Assembly: GCA_007570785.1 (NCBI GenBank)
Contig: ML660201.1
Span: 39,922,588-39,986,587 of the forward strand
Origin: Antilocapra americana
Lineage: Eukaryota > Chordata > Mammalia > Artiodactyla > Antilocapridae
Length of the DNA stretch: 64,000 nt
Reading direction: 5' to 3'
The notes under the pieces were generated by a model. That model ran no database searches. It worked only from the letters and a program-made list of their open reading frames with translations, and had not been told where the DNA came from. This document shows positions 42,701-54,700 of this stretch, piece by piece. The stretch's first letter is position 1; each line of letters opens with the position of its first letter. The position numbers and the translations under genes were made by a program.

Positions 42701-45700
42701 TAGCTTTGTTCGTAGTGATGCTTCCTAAGGCCCACTTGACTTCACATTCCAGGATGTCTGGCTCTAGGTGAGTGATCACACCATCGTGATTATCTAGGTC
42801 GTGAAGATCTTTTTTTGTACCTTTCTTCTGTGTATTCTTGCCACCTCTTCTTAATATCTTCTACTTCTGTTAGGTCCGTACCATTTCTGTCCTTTATTGG
42901 GCCCACCTTTGCACGACCACTTTTTCTTGGTGCAGCTACAGAAATTAGTCCTAAAAAATCAATGATGTATGTAATTGCATTACTCTCTCTGAAGCTACAA
43001 ATAAGGCTGAGTCCATTTTATTAATATTAGCAATTGTCCTATTATAGAGTTGTTCGTTTTCTGTTAAACATGGATTTCTTTTCACATTAATTTTTCTTTT
43101 CAGATAGGTGCCTTCTATTTAAATCTTGGAGGTGCTCCAGAAGGGCCGGCAGGCACAGGAAAAACGGAAACCACCAAGGACTTGGCTAAAGCTCTTGCTG
43201 TACAGTGTGTGGTATTCAACTGTTCAGATGGGCTAGATTACCTAGCAATGGGAAAGGTAAAGTTACACATTAAATATTACAAGTAGTTTATAGTTAGGTC
43301 TAACTGGATAAGCTGAAGCAAATCCATATTTAAAACGTGGATTGTGGTTTATGCATTATTTGAACTCTTTTTTTTTTTTTTTAATGGGTAAAGGCATTGT
43401 TTTTTTATCCCTTTGGGCTTTTTATTGAGTTTAACTTTCAATTTTGACTTAAAAGCTTCCCAGGTTTCTCACACAGTAAAAATCTTTCTGAAATGTGGGA
43501 GACCGGAGTTTGATCCCTGGGTTGGGAAGATCCCCTGGAGATGGAAATGTCAATGCTCTCCTGTATCCTGTATTCCATGGACAGTATAGTCGACTCGCAA
43601 AGAGTCGGACATAACTGAGCAACTAACACACACACTTCAATTTTGACTTAAAAGGTTAAATATTTGTTTTAGCAGAAGATGCCCTTTCCTACGAAAATCA
43701 TTGTTTTTCTTGTCCTTAGTTTTTTAAAGGATTGGCTTCTTCTGGTGCTTGGGCTTGCTTTGATGAATTTAATCGAATTGAGTTGGAAGTGCTGTCAGTG
43801 GTAGCTCAACAGATCCTTTGCATTCAGAGAGCCATTCAACAGAAGCTGGAAGTGTTTACTTTTGAGGGGACAGAACTTAAGCTCAATCCAAACTGTTTTG
43901 TCGCTATTACCATGAATCCTGGCTATGCAGGACGTTCTGAATTACCAGATAATCTTAAGGTAATATATATTTTTTAAAGAGTGTACATTTAATAATCAGC
44001 ATAATCTACTCAAAATGGTACAGTTTTCTCACATGTATTTGTAATCTCTCTTTTACCTTTTCCATTTGCTGTAAGGTAAACCTGTAAAGACTTTTTTTAA
44101 TGTCTAAAAAAGTATTAGAATATTAGAGTACATAACTGCTAAAATGCTACTGAACAAATTAAAGAGTAAATTAAAAGCTGCTGCACTGGGGGAATGAACT
44201 TGAATATCAGCCCATTATCTTTGGATGCTTATGCTCGGCTTTAAAACCTGTTTCCTTTATATAAATAATACATTTCACTTGTTTTATGCTTCAGGTTCTT
44301 TTCAGAACAGTGGCTATGATGGTTCCAAACTATGCCCTCATAGCAGAAATCTCCCTCTACTCCTATGGATTTCTGAATGCAAAACCTCTGTCTGTGAAGA
44401 TAGTGATGACCTATAGGCTCTGCTCAGAGCAGCTCTCATCACAGTTTCATTATGACTATGGAATGCGAGCAGTAAAAGCAGTTTTAATAGCTGCTGGAAA
44501 CCTAAAACTAAAATTTCCAAATGAAAATGAAGATATACTTGTAAGTATTAAATATATACATTGTGAAAGTTTCCATAAAAAGATAATTTTTTTCAGCAAG
44601 GTTGAGTGTGAACTATAGATAGGCAGATAAGAGTGGTTGCTTTGAGCCTTTTTATGTGGAATTGAAATGACAGTTTTGAGGTTCTGGTTTTCAGTATAAT
44701 TTATAGGAATCCAAGGACCTTTCTGTTTGATAAGTGTAGTACTGGCTTTTTCGTATAGTGAGTGCATAAAATAATATAAAACAAACTTTGACTTTGGTGA
44801 GGTGAGGGCAAGAGGAGGGCTAATACTGGCAATTAATCTGTATTCCACTTTTTGGTTGATTTTTAGCTTCTTCGATCAATTAAAGATGTAAATGAACCAA
44901 AGTTTTTATCACATGATATACCCTTATTTAATGGAATAACTAGTGACTTATTTCCTGGTATTAAACTTCCTGAAGCTGACTATCATGTAAGTAAACCTCT
45001 GAGAATGACTTGTTTGTCAAATAAATCCACCTGGTGACTCAGTAGTTTTTTGAGTTCTATTAAATGAGTGAATTATTCTGTTAGGAAGATAAATCTCTAT
45101 TTTGGCCACTCTGATTAATAAGGAAGAGTAAATTTTAGTGTGTGTGCTTAGTTGCTCAGTCATGTCTGACTCTTGGCAACCCCATGGACTATAGCCTGCC
45201 ATGCTCCTCTGTCCATGGGATTTCCCAGGCAACAATACTGGAGTAGGATGCCATGCCCTTCTCCAGGGAAATTTTTAGTACTTTATGTTATATGATACCA
45301 GAGTTAACCAGTTTCAGGTCAAAGATAATGTTACTATAAGAGAACATATTTTATTTCCTGTATTCTATCTTGTGATTTATAATATTTACTACTAAATATA
45401 CTTCCTTGGTGGCTCAGATTGTAAAGAATCTGCCTGCAGTATAGGAGACATGGGTTTGATCCCTGGGTCAGGAAGATCCCCTGAAGAAGGGAATGGCTCC
45501 CCACTCCAGTATTTTTGCATGGAGAATTCCATGGGCAGAGGAGCCTGTAGGGCTACACAGTCCATGGGGTTGCGAAGAATTGGACATGACTGAGCAACTA
45601 ACAGAATATCAATCTCAACCTGATAAATGCGTCCCTTAGTTTTTCGGGGTTATCTGAGAAACTGCCAAATTTCCCCTTATAGGTTTCTAGGTCCCCCAGT

Positions 45701-48700
45701 GAGACGAGGACATGTATTCCAGTAATCCCTCTGTTCCCATCAGTTGCGTCCCGGAGAGGGTAAAAGCTTGATTGGGCAAAAGTAGGGGCTAACTTTGCAC
45801 CTGATTACAGCACCACTGGGGAAAGCAAGGGTGCTTGTTAACCCTGGTATCATATAACAGAAAGTACTAAAATTTCCCTGGACAAGGGCATGGCATCCTA
45901 CTGGGGTAACTGATTTGGGGGTTTCTATTTTGACAGGATAAGGGGGGGGGCAAAAGCTGAAGAAGATGGTGAGAAAGGAATGGAGTTAGAAAGAGGGAGT
46001 TCATGAGAAGATCTAGCTCCAAATCTTTTGGGGGCAACACAGAAATAGAGGCTTAATACAAAAAAGACTCACTCAGACTTTTTTCTTCTGTAATTTAATT
46101 TTACACTGGAGTATAGTTGAGGAAAATTCTGAAAGAGATGAGAATACCAGACCACCTGACCTGCCTCTTGAGAAACCTGTATGCAGGTCAAGAAGCAACA
46201 GTTAGAACTGTGCATGGAACAACAGATTGGTTCCAAATAGAAAAAGGAGTACGTCAGGGCTGTATATTGTCACCCTGCTTATTTAACTTATGTGCAGCAT
46301 ACATCATGAGAAACGCTGGGCTGGATGAAGCACAAGCTGGAATCAAGATTGCTGGGAGAAATACCAATAACCTCAGATATGCAGATAACACCACCCTTAT
46401 GGCAGTAAGTGAAGAAGAACTAAAGAGTCTCTTGATGAAAGAGGAGAGTGAAAAGTTGGCTTAAAGCTCCACATTCAGAAAACCGAGATCATGGCATCCG
46501 GTCCCATCACTTCATGGCAAATAGATGGGGAAACAGTGGCTGACTTTATTTTTCTGGGCTCCAAAATCACTGCAGATGGTGATTGCAGCCATGAAATTAA
46601 AAGACGCTTACTCCTTGGAAGGAAAGTTATGACCAACGTAGACAGCATATTAAAATGCAGAGACATTACTTTGTCAGCAAAGGTCCATCTGGTCAAGGCT
46701 ATGGTTTTTCCAGTAGTCATGTATGGATGTGAGAGTTAGGCTATAAAGAAAGCTGAGCACTGAAGAATTGATGCTTTTGAAGTGTGTTGTTGGAGAAGAC
46801 TCTTGAGAGTCCCTTGGCCTGCAAGGAGATCCAACCAGTCCACCCTAAAGGAGATCAGTCCTGGGTGTTCATTGGAAGGACTGATGTTGAAGCTGAAACT
46901 CCAATACTTTGGCCACCTGATGTGAAGAGCTGACTCATCTGAAAAGACCCTGATGCTGGGAAGGATTGGGGGCAGGCGGAGAAGGAGACGACAGAGGATG
47001 AGATGGCTGGATGGCATCACTGATTCGATGGACATGGGTTTGGGTTGACTCTGGGAGTTGGTGATGGACAGGGAGGCCTGTTGTGCTGCAGTTCATGAGG
47101 TCGCAGAGAGTCGGACACAACTGAGTGACTGAGGGTTGATTTACACTGTTTGGTTAGGTCAGGTGCACAGTTAGGGCTTCCCATGTGCCGCTAGTGGTAA
47201 AGAACCCCCCTAGCAGTGCAGGAGACACAGGAGATGTGGGTTCGATTCCTAGGTCTGGAAGATCCCCTGGAGAAGGAAATGGCAGCCCACTCCAGTATTC
47301 TTGCCTGGAGAATCCCACGAACAGAGGAGCCTGGCGGACTACAGTTCATAGGGTCACAAAGAGTCGGATACGACTGAAGCGACTTAGCATGCATGTGTAC
47401 AGCTAAGTGATTCAGTTATATATGGATATGTGCATCCATTCTTTTTCAGAGTCATTTCCCATATACTTTATTACAGAATATTGAGGAAAGATCCCTCTAC
47501 CATATATTAGTAGGTCCTTCTTGCTCATCTATTTTATATAAAGTAGTATCTAAAGTTAATCACAAGTCCTAAATGATCCCTCACCTCCACATGTCTCTCT
47601 CACCTGCCCCTTGAAACCACAAGTCTACTTTCCAAGTCTGTGACTCTGTTGTTATTTTGCAAAGAAGTACATTTCTATCATGCATTTTTTTGAAGGATCC
47701 ACATAAAAGAGATATCGCATGCTATTTGCCATTCTCTGTCTGATATTTGCCATTCTCCTTCACCTAGCGTGACCATCTCTATGTCCTTCCATGTTGGGGC
47801 AATGACATAATTTAATTCTATTTTAAGGCCAAATAATATTCCATTAAGTATATAGACCACATCTTCTTTATCCATTCAGAGTTTGGCAGACATTTAAGAT
47901 GCTTTGGTGTCTTGTTAATCCTATATAGTGCTGCAGTGAGTTTTGGGGTGTGTGTACCTTTTTTAATTATGATTTTCTCAGGGTATCCTCCCAGAAGTGG
48001 GATTGCCAGATCAAATGATACCTTTGTTTTTCCTGCTTGAAGGAACCAAAATACTGTACTTCACAGCACTACCAATTTGCATTCCTTCCAGCAGTCTACA
48101 AAGGTTGAATATTCTCCATGCCCTCTTCAGCATTTGCTGTTTGGAAAATTTCTGATGATGGCCATTCTAACTGGAGTCAGTTGATAACTTGTTGCAGATT
48201 CTAATTTGTAATTGTCTAATAACTGGCTTATCATTGGCTTTTTTCTTAACAACAGTATAAATAAAATGTACCTCTTGAATTTTCTTCTTGAAAGCCAGCC
48301 CATTCAAAAATCCTTTATCCATGATCTTTATGAGGACATTTCTTCAGGGGCGGGTATTGTTTATTTGCAGCGGTGCAAGTCTTGTGGATGTTAACTAAAC
48401 AGGGAGTCAAGTTGCCGTTATGAGAAACGGCCACAAGATGGGGGTACTTCCCCATTCCCAATCTGGAAAATAGACCTGGAGCCTTTTAGACAAAGTTGTG
48501 TTCGGATGGTAAATGAGAATGGAATGGGGGAGAACAAAGACCCAAGGCCTAGTGTCTCTTTACCGCTGCCCCCCTTCCTTGCCTATTCGCCTCCTCCCAA
48601 CCAATCTCAGCCAAAGCCCAAGCCCTGCAAAAGCATTTTGCCAAGAGTACTGAGAGTCGGTAGGTAGGGTGACTCTAAGCAAACTGGCTTTACTTGGAAC

Positions 48701-51700
48701 CACACCACAAGGAGCTCCGGAGAGAGCTCCGAAGATTCTCAGAGATCTTCCTGGCATGCCGCTCCACTGTCCTTTGGAGACACGAGTCTTGGCTTACCTG
48801 CATGCCGAAGCAGTGGTTCTATTCAGAGGGGACCTGGCACTTCTGGTAGAAGTGCAGATCATTTGCTGGCACGACCTCCTGAGCAGCCTCAAACTCACAC
48901 ACTCAGGTCTAGGGATAAGAAACCAGCCTGGGTGACTCAGGTCCAGGAGAATAGAATAGACGTGTTTTGCTCTTATGACTGTTTCATTTATTTGCATATT
49001 CTATTGTAGTGGAGTTGACACGCATCGTTTTCTTTGTTTGAGTTCTTCAGCTCCTTGATTCACTTCTACATAGGCCTGTACCTATAATTTTTCAGATTGT
49101 CATCCCATGATGGTATTGTAGAGTGTTGAGTCAAATTTTCTGGCCCCTTCTATGGGTCTTCGGCTATGATATATTTTTATGTGCATTTCCAGTAGCTTGG
49201 GGCCTCCTCATTGATCCTGCTCCTCCTTCCCCCTGCCAACCTCCCCATCTGTGCCTTGGCAATGGGATGTTTCATGTGTAAACCTGTGAGCCTGATTTTT
49301 GTGTGGGACACTACTGGGTTTCGATCATGTTTTAGATACCAGCTGTAAGTGAAATTAGTCATACTTGTGTTCTGTCTGCCTCACTGGACTTAGTGTGAGC
49401 CTCTCCTGGTCCATTGAGTTGCTTTAAACAGCATGATTTCCTTGTGTTTTGGGGCTGAGTAACTGTCCACTGAGTATGGGCGGCATGCCTTCTTTCTCTG
49501 TTCATCTGTCCTCAGACACTTGGGTCGTTTCTTTGCCTTGGCTATTGTAAATAATGCAGACACGACCATTACAGGGCCTGTGACTTTTGCAAGGATGCCT
49601 TTCTCTGGGTATCCTTCCGGGAAGAGATACATGATCTTTGGTAGCTCCGTTTTTCTTTTCTTAAATGGACATCCAGACTGTTCTCCTGAGTGACTGTTGC
49701 CAGTTTACAGTCCCACCTCAGCGTTGGAGAGTTCCCTGTTCCTCCCACACCCCACCCCCCAGACCCGGGGAGACGTTTTTGAAGTGTTGATTTTGTAATG
49801 ATTGCTGTCAGAGGATATACCTGGCTGTCTTTATCTTGGAGTCTTTCTCCTCCTTAGAGATCCTGAGCATTTTCATTTCAGGTGATTTTTCTCTGTGACA
49901 AAGAGTGTGAATAAAATGTGGCTGTTGAAATATGCGTGTGGAGGGTTGGCTGTATTTTGAGTTAGGTTTTCATTAGGTGCCGCCATGGACCTTTCTTGCT
50001 GGCAGAGGTCATCTGCATCCCCAGTCCTGTGAACCTTAATTACTCTGCAGCCATCAGTCTTCTTATTGCAGTTCCACAAAATGTCCACAAGACGGCAGCA
50101 CTTCTTCATGCCCCACTCTGTTCACTGGGCTCCTGGGTTGTCAAGGAGAGTGGAAGGTGCCCAAGGGCTTGTGTCCCTTTACCTCTGCCCCCCGTCCTCT
50201 ATCTCTTGGCCTCCTCCCAACCACCTCAGTCAAACCCCAAGCCCTGCAAAAGTGTTATGCCAAGGGTCCTGAGTGTCAGTTGGTGGGGCGACTGTAAGCA
50301 AGCTGGCTGTGATCAGGGACCACAGCCCTGGAGCCCTAAGCCTCTCAGAGCTCTTCCAGGCATGCCTCTCCACCGTTCTTTGGCAGCTCGAGGCTCGGCT
50401 TAGGCGGAAAGGGCCCACCTGCATCCTGCGGTGGTGGTTTCATTCAGAGGGCACCTCCGTCAAGTTCTGATGGAAGCGGGGCTCATTTGCTGGCACGTCC
50501 TCCTGAGCAGCCTCAATCCCACCCCAGTCCTGCTTTGGGAGCCGAGCCTGCTCTGGTCTAGGGTTGGTCCAGGTCCCAGGGGAATTGTTATGATTGGAAG
50601 TCCATTAGTTTTTCTTATTTATATCTGCCTGAATGTACTGTGTTCTTTCTCCTCTGATTGTTTTAAATGTTTTCTCTGTTTCCATTCTTGACTCTGTGCC
50701 AAGTTTTATTTTGTGCTTATCCTACTTGGTATTTGCTGCACTTCTGCTGTTATTACTTTCTTTCTCCAGAAAATTCTTATTGATTATCTTTTAAGTGTTT
50801 CTTCTACCCAATTTGGTCTCCCCTGTCCTTCTGGGGCTCCAGTTACATAAATTAATATTTTTTACTATTTTATATTGTCTCACATGTCTCTTATGATCTT
50901 TTTCTGTTTTGTTTTTCATTGTTTTTATTATCTGTGCTTTAGTTTGGATAGTTTTATTGACTTGTTGATTCACAATCCTTTCTTTGGGCTTTGTTCAGTC
51001 TACCAATAAGCCTGTCCAATGAACTGTTAATTTTATCGATTTTTTTTCAGCTTTATTTTATCCAGTTTGGTTTTATTAAGAAGTCTCATTTCTTTGCTTA
51101 AATTCTTCATCTTTTCATCTATTTTTGTAATATTGTCTATATTCTTTTATACATTTATAAAAGTCAATTTATTTTTTGTCAGCTAATTACGATGTCTGAG
51201 TCATCTGTGAGTTATTTTATTTCCTATTTTTTTTTCCCCTACTGATCAACAGCTATTTTTTTTCATGGCTGTTAAAAATTGTGTAGAAAATAAGAGGGTG
51301 AACTGGTAGTATTTTCCTGTAGGAAAACCATGTTTTTTTTCTTTGTAAGATAGTTAGATGGAGCTGCTGATCTTTTCAACCAGGAGTTGACCTAAGCCAG
51401 AGTCTTGTTGCACAAGTACTGATCGTTAGTTTCTCTGATTTCAAATGTCTTCAGAGTGAGAATTGTCCTAGTCTATGATAGGCTCCTTCCTATAGCAGCG
51501 TTTTGGGATAAAAACATCCGAAGACTAAGAAAATGTCTTTCTGTGGGGGTTTGTAGCTAAGCCCTTGATTTCTTGTATCATTTCACACTCAGCAAAAGCA
51601 TAGGCAGTAGAAAAACCAGCTTTATATTTGAAGCTCCTCCAGATTTATACATCACAGGAACCTACATGGTCATTAAAATATTTGTCAATTTCTCCTTACT

Positions 51701-54700
51701 TCAGCAAACTCCCTAGCAGGTCAGTCCAATGCCTACGTGTCTGTACTTGCTTCTAGAAGTAAAACTAGCAGTTGGTCTGTGTGAAAGGCTCATCCCTTTC
51801 TGAAATTTAGTTCCTTTAGACTTGTGCTCAGTGCTCAGCCGCTCAGTTGTGGCCAACTCTTTGCTACCCCTTGGACTGTAGCCCACCAGGCTCCTCTGTC
51901 AGTGGAATTTTCTAGGCAGAAATATTGGAATGGTTTGCCATTTCTGAAATTTAGTTCCTTTAGACTTACGTGTATCCAAAATGCTCCTGTGTATTTACAG
52001 TTTTTATAATTTTTCTAACCTCTGTGTATCTCTATTTACCATAGTGTGAAGGATTATTTGGCATGTCCTTCTATATCCTAATCAAAAGTGAAATTTTGGA
52101 AAAACTAATAAGACAAGTTGTTTTCATGCAACATACACCCGATGCTATGGTGCCATGATCACTGATAACTTATAATGGGGAACACTAATTTTTTAAAGTA
52201 TTTTAATTCTATGTTTTCCTTTCTTAAGGTAAAAAAAAGGCTTAAGAAATAGTTTACAAATATAAGAAGACACAATTTTATTATTTCTAAATGAAAAATC
52301 TATATTTATAAGACACGAATGATATGGTTTATAATAGCATTTTGCAGAAATGCATTCCATTTTTCATTTTAGGAATTTTTGGAATGTGCTTATGAAGCCT
52401 GCAAAGTACATAATCTTCAGCCTGTTAAATTTTTTCTTGAAAAAATGATTCAGACATATGAGATGATGATCGTTAGACATGGGTAAGTTTACAGATAGTT
52501 AGATACCATAGTTAGCTGTTATTTTTTAAGTTACACTATTAAAACAAATAAAATTGGTAAACCACAAGAGTCAGCAAATTTCACTAGGTACAGTAGGGAG
52601 CAACCCTCTACCCTGACTCTACCCCAACCAATCTCCATTCCAGTGACCTAAAAACAACGCTCTATTGCTCTCTCATGCTACATGTCCAAAAAGATTGGAA
52701 AGGAGTGCTCATTGAGTCAGTGATGTAGCACTAATGACCCTCCACAATTTGCCCCTTTGATCATCAAATATGTTATTTGTTCTGCTTGAACAAATAAGAC
52801 TTTTACAATAAAATACACTTTTACTTTCCCAGGAAGGCAACTCGAAAGTTTCAATCAATGAACCAGACTCAAAATCTAGAACGTCTAGATGATGTGTGAT
52901 AGTCTGTGTATCAGATTTGGAAGCTGTTCCTCTTGCTCCAGAGATCTAAAAATAGAAAAACAAGTTGTCTGCCTTGCACACATCCAGTATTACAATAGTG
53001 GGTTTACCAGAACATGATTACCACAGCAAATACTCACATCCGGAAACTGAAGAGACAAAGCCAATACCTGTCAGTAGCAGTTCTGAAATTCAGCAAGGCA
53101 TGTTGGACCCTAATTCCAGAGATAGACTGACTGTGAAAGCACTTCAGTAGTTTGTACATGCCCCTCGAGGGGGTCAGAATCATTTCATACATAATTTATT
53201 CTAAAAGGTATCATTAAGTGGCTCTGGCCATTTTGTATTCATAATTACACACATATATTTATAATTTATATTTAATATATTATATACTATTATGTGATAT
53301 ATATTCACATTAATTTATATATTTATTATTAATTAATTGACTTTATTGTTAATATTAAATAATTATATATTATAATATATAATTCTATTATAAATTATAT
53401 ATATAATAGATACATAATATTATATATGATATAATTATATATTTAATATTATGGAACTTTTGGGTTGCCACCCTGGGAAAGTAAAAGTGTATTTTATGTT
53501 CATGAAGTAGAACAAATAATATATTACTATATATTATATATATATATATCCTATATAATATATATATTACTATATATACTTATATGTATACTACATATAA
53601 AAATAAATTATATATATTAAATAAATATATCTTTAATAATCTATATTATTACATTATAAATAAACATAAACAAATATTTATATATTATAATATATTATAT
53701 ATTATATTATAATTTATAATAATTTATATTATATAATATATGTAATACTATTGTTATAATGTGATTATAGTATATAATATAAATTAATATATTAATATAA
53801 CATATTATATAATATATAATTGGATGTTACATTATATATTATATATCACACATATATACTATTTATATTATATATAATATATAATGTAATATATATAATT
53901 ATAGATACTATAATATATATGTAATATAATCACATAGTTATATGTAATTATTATTATAATTATACACATATAATATATAATATAATTTATATTTATAAAT
54001 TATGTAAATACAATAATTATATAATTATATTTTATATTATTATACAATTATATATTATTAGTATTATATATTATTAAATATGTATTATAATTATGTATAT
54101 ATTATATATACATATATATATATATCCTCTTGAGACAGCCTCCCCTACCAGTTGTATAAACTGAGATCCCATAAAACCTGGGAATACTTCTGTTTGACTT
54201 TGCTCCCCTAGAGCGGTTTTCCAGGAACCTGTCCTCTGTGGACTTTGGTTAAACCTTGTGTGGGGTCTCCCCTCTCCATTTTCTTTCCTGGTCACATGTG
54301 AGGTGGATAATAGAGATAATTTCCTTGAGAGCTGAAAAATGTTTTCAGCTGGCTCTCTACCCATACAAAGCTGATGTCTCAAAGGTCATACTTTTTTTAA
54401 AGGCAGATTTTTAAAAAAATCTCTTTGTATTATATACATTTTCAAATATATGTAAAAATAGAGGGAATTAGTACAGTCAACCCTCATGCATTCAGTAACT
54501 AAAAGCCTTTTTTACATCTTAAACATTCACATTGGGTTTTAGCCTAGACTCATGGTTTCTTTGCCAGTCAACTCTCTCAGAAACTTAATAAGCTTTTTTT
54601 CCATTTGATTCCAGGTGTGCCAGGAGCCACCAGAGTGGTCCTTATTAAGTTATACCTTTCTAAACGTCCTCGTAGTATCCTTGAACCTATCTGGCTTAGT

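Larger units (their letters stand above)
46085..47480 (-). repeat. L1 3' end, antisense, split by BovB and a SINE
   Basis: L1 3' pieces (actggagtatagttga at 46105; gttgatttacactgtttgg at about 47135; agctaagtgattcagttat at 47400) are contiguous in an intact L1. Insertion of a BovB and a Bov-tA has separated them. L1-like sequence continues to about 48190. Confidence 0.75.

Noticed and set aside
52965..53150. Short open frame between the inverted arms, possibly a gene piece
   Set aside because: 61 codons, starts without context, no family recognised and no plausible splice sites in frame with DNAH12.
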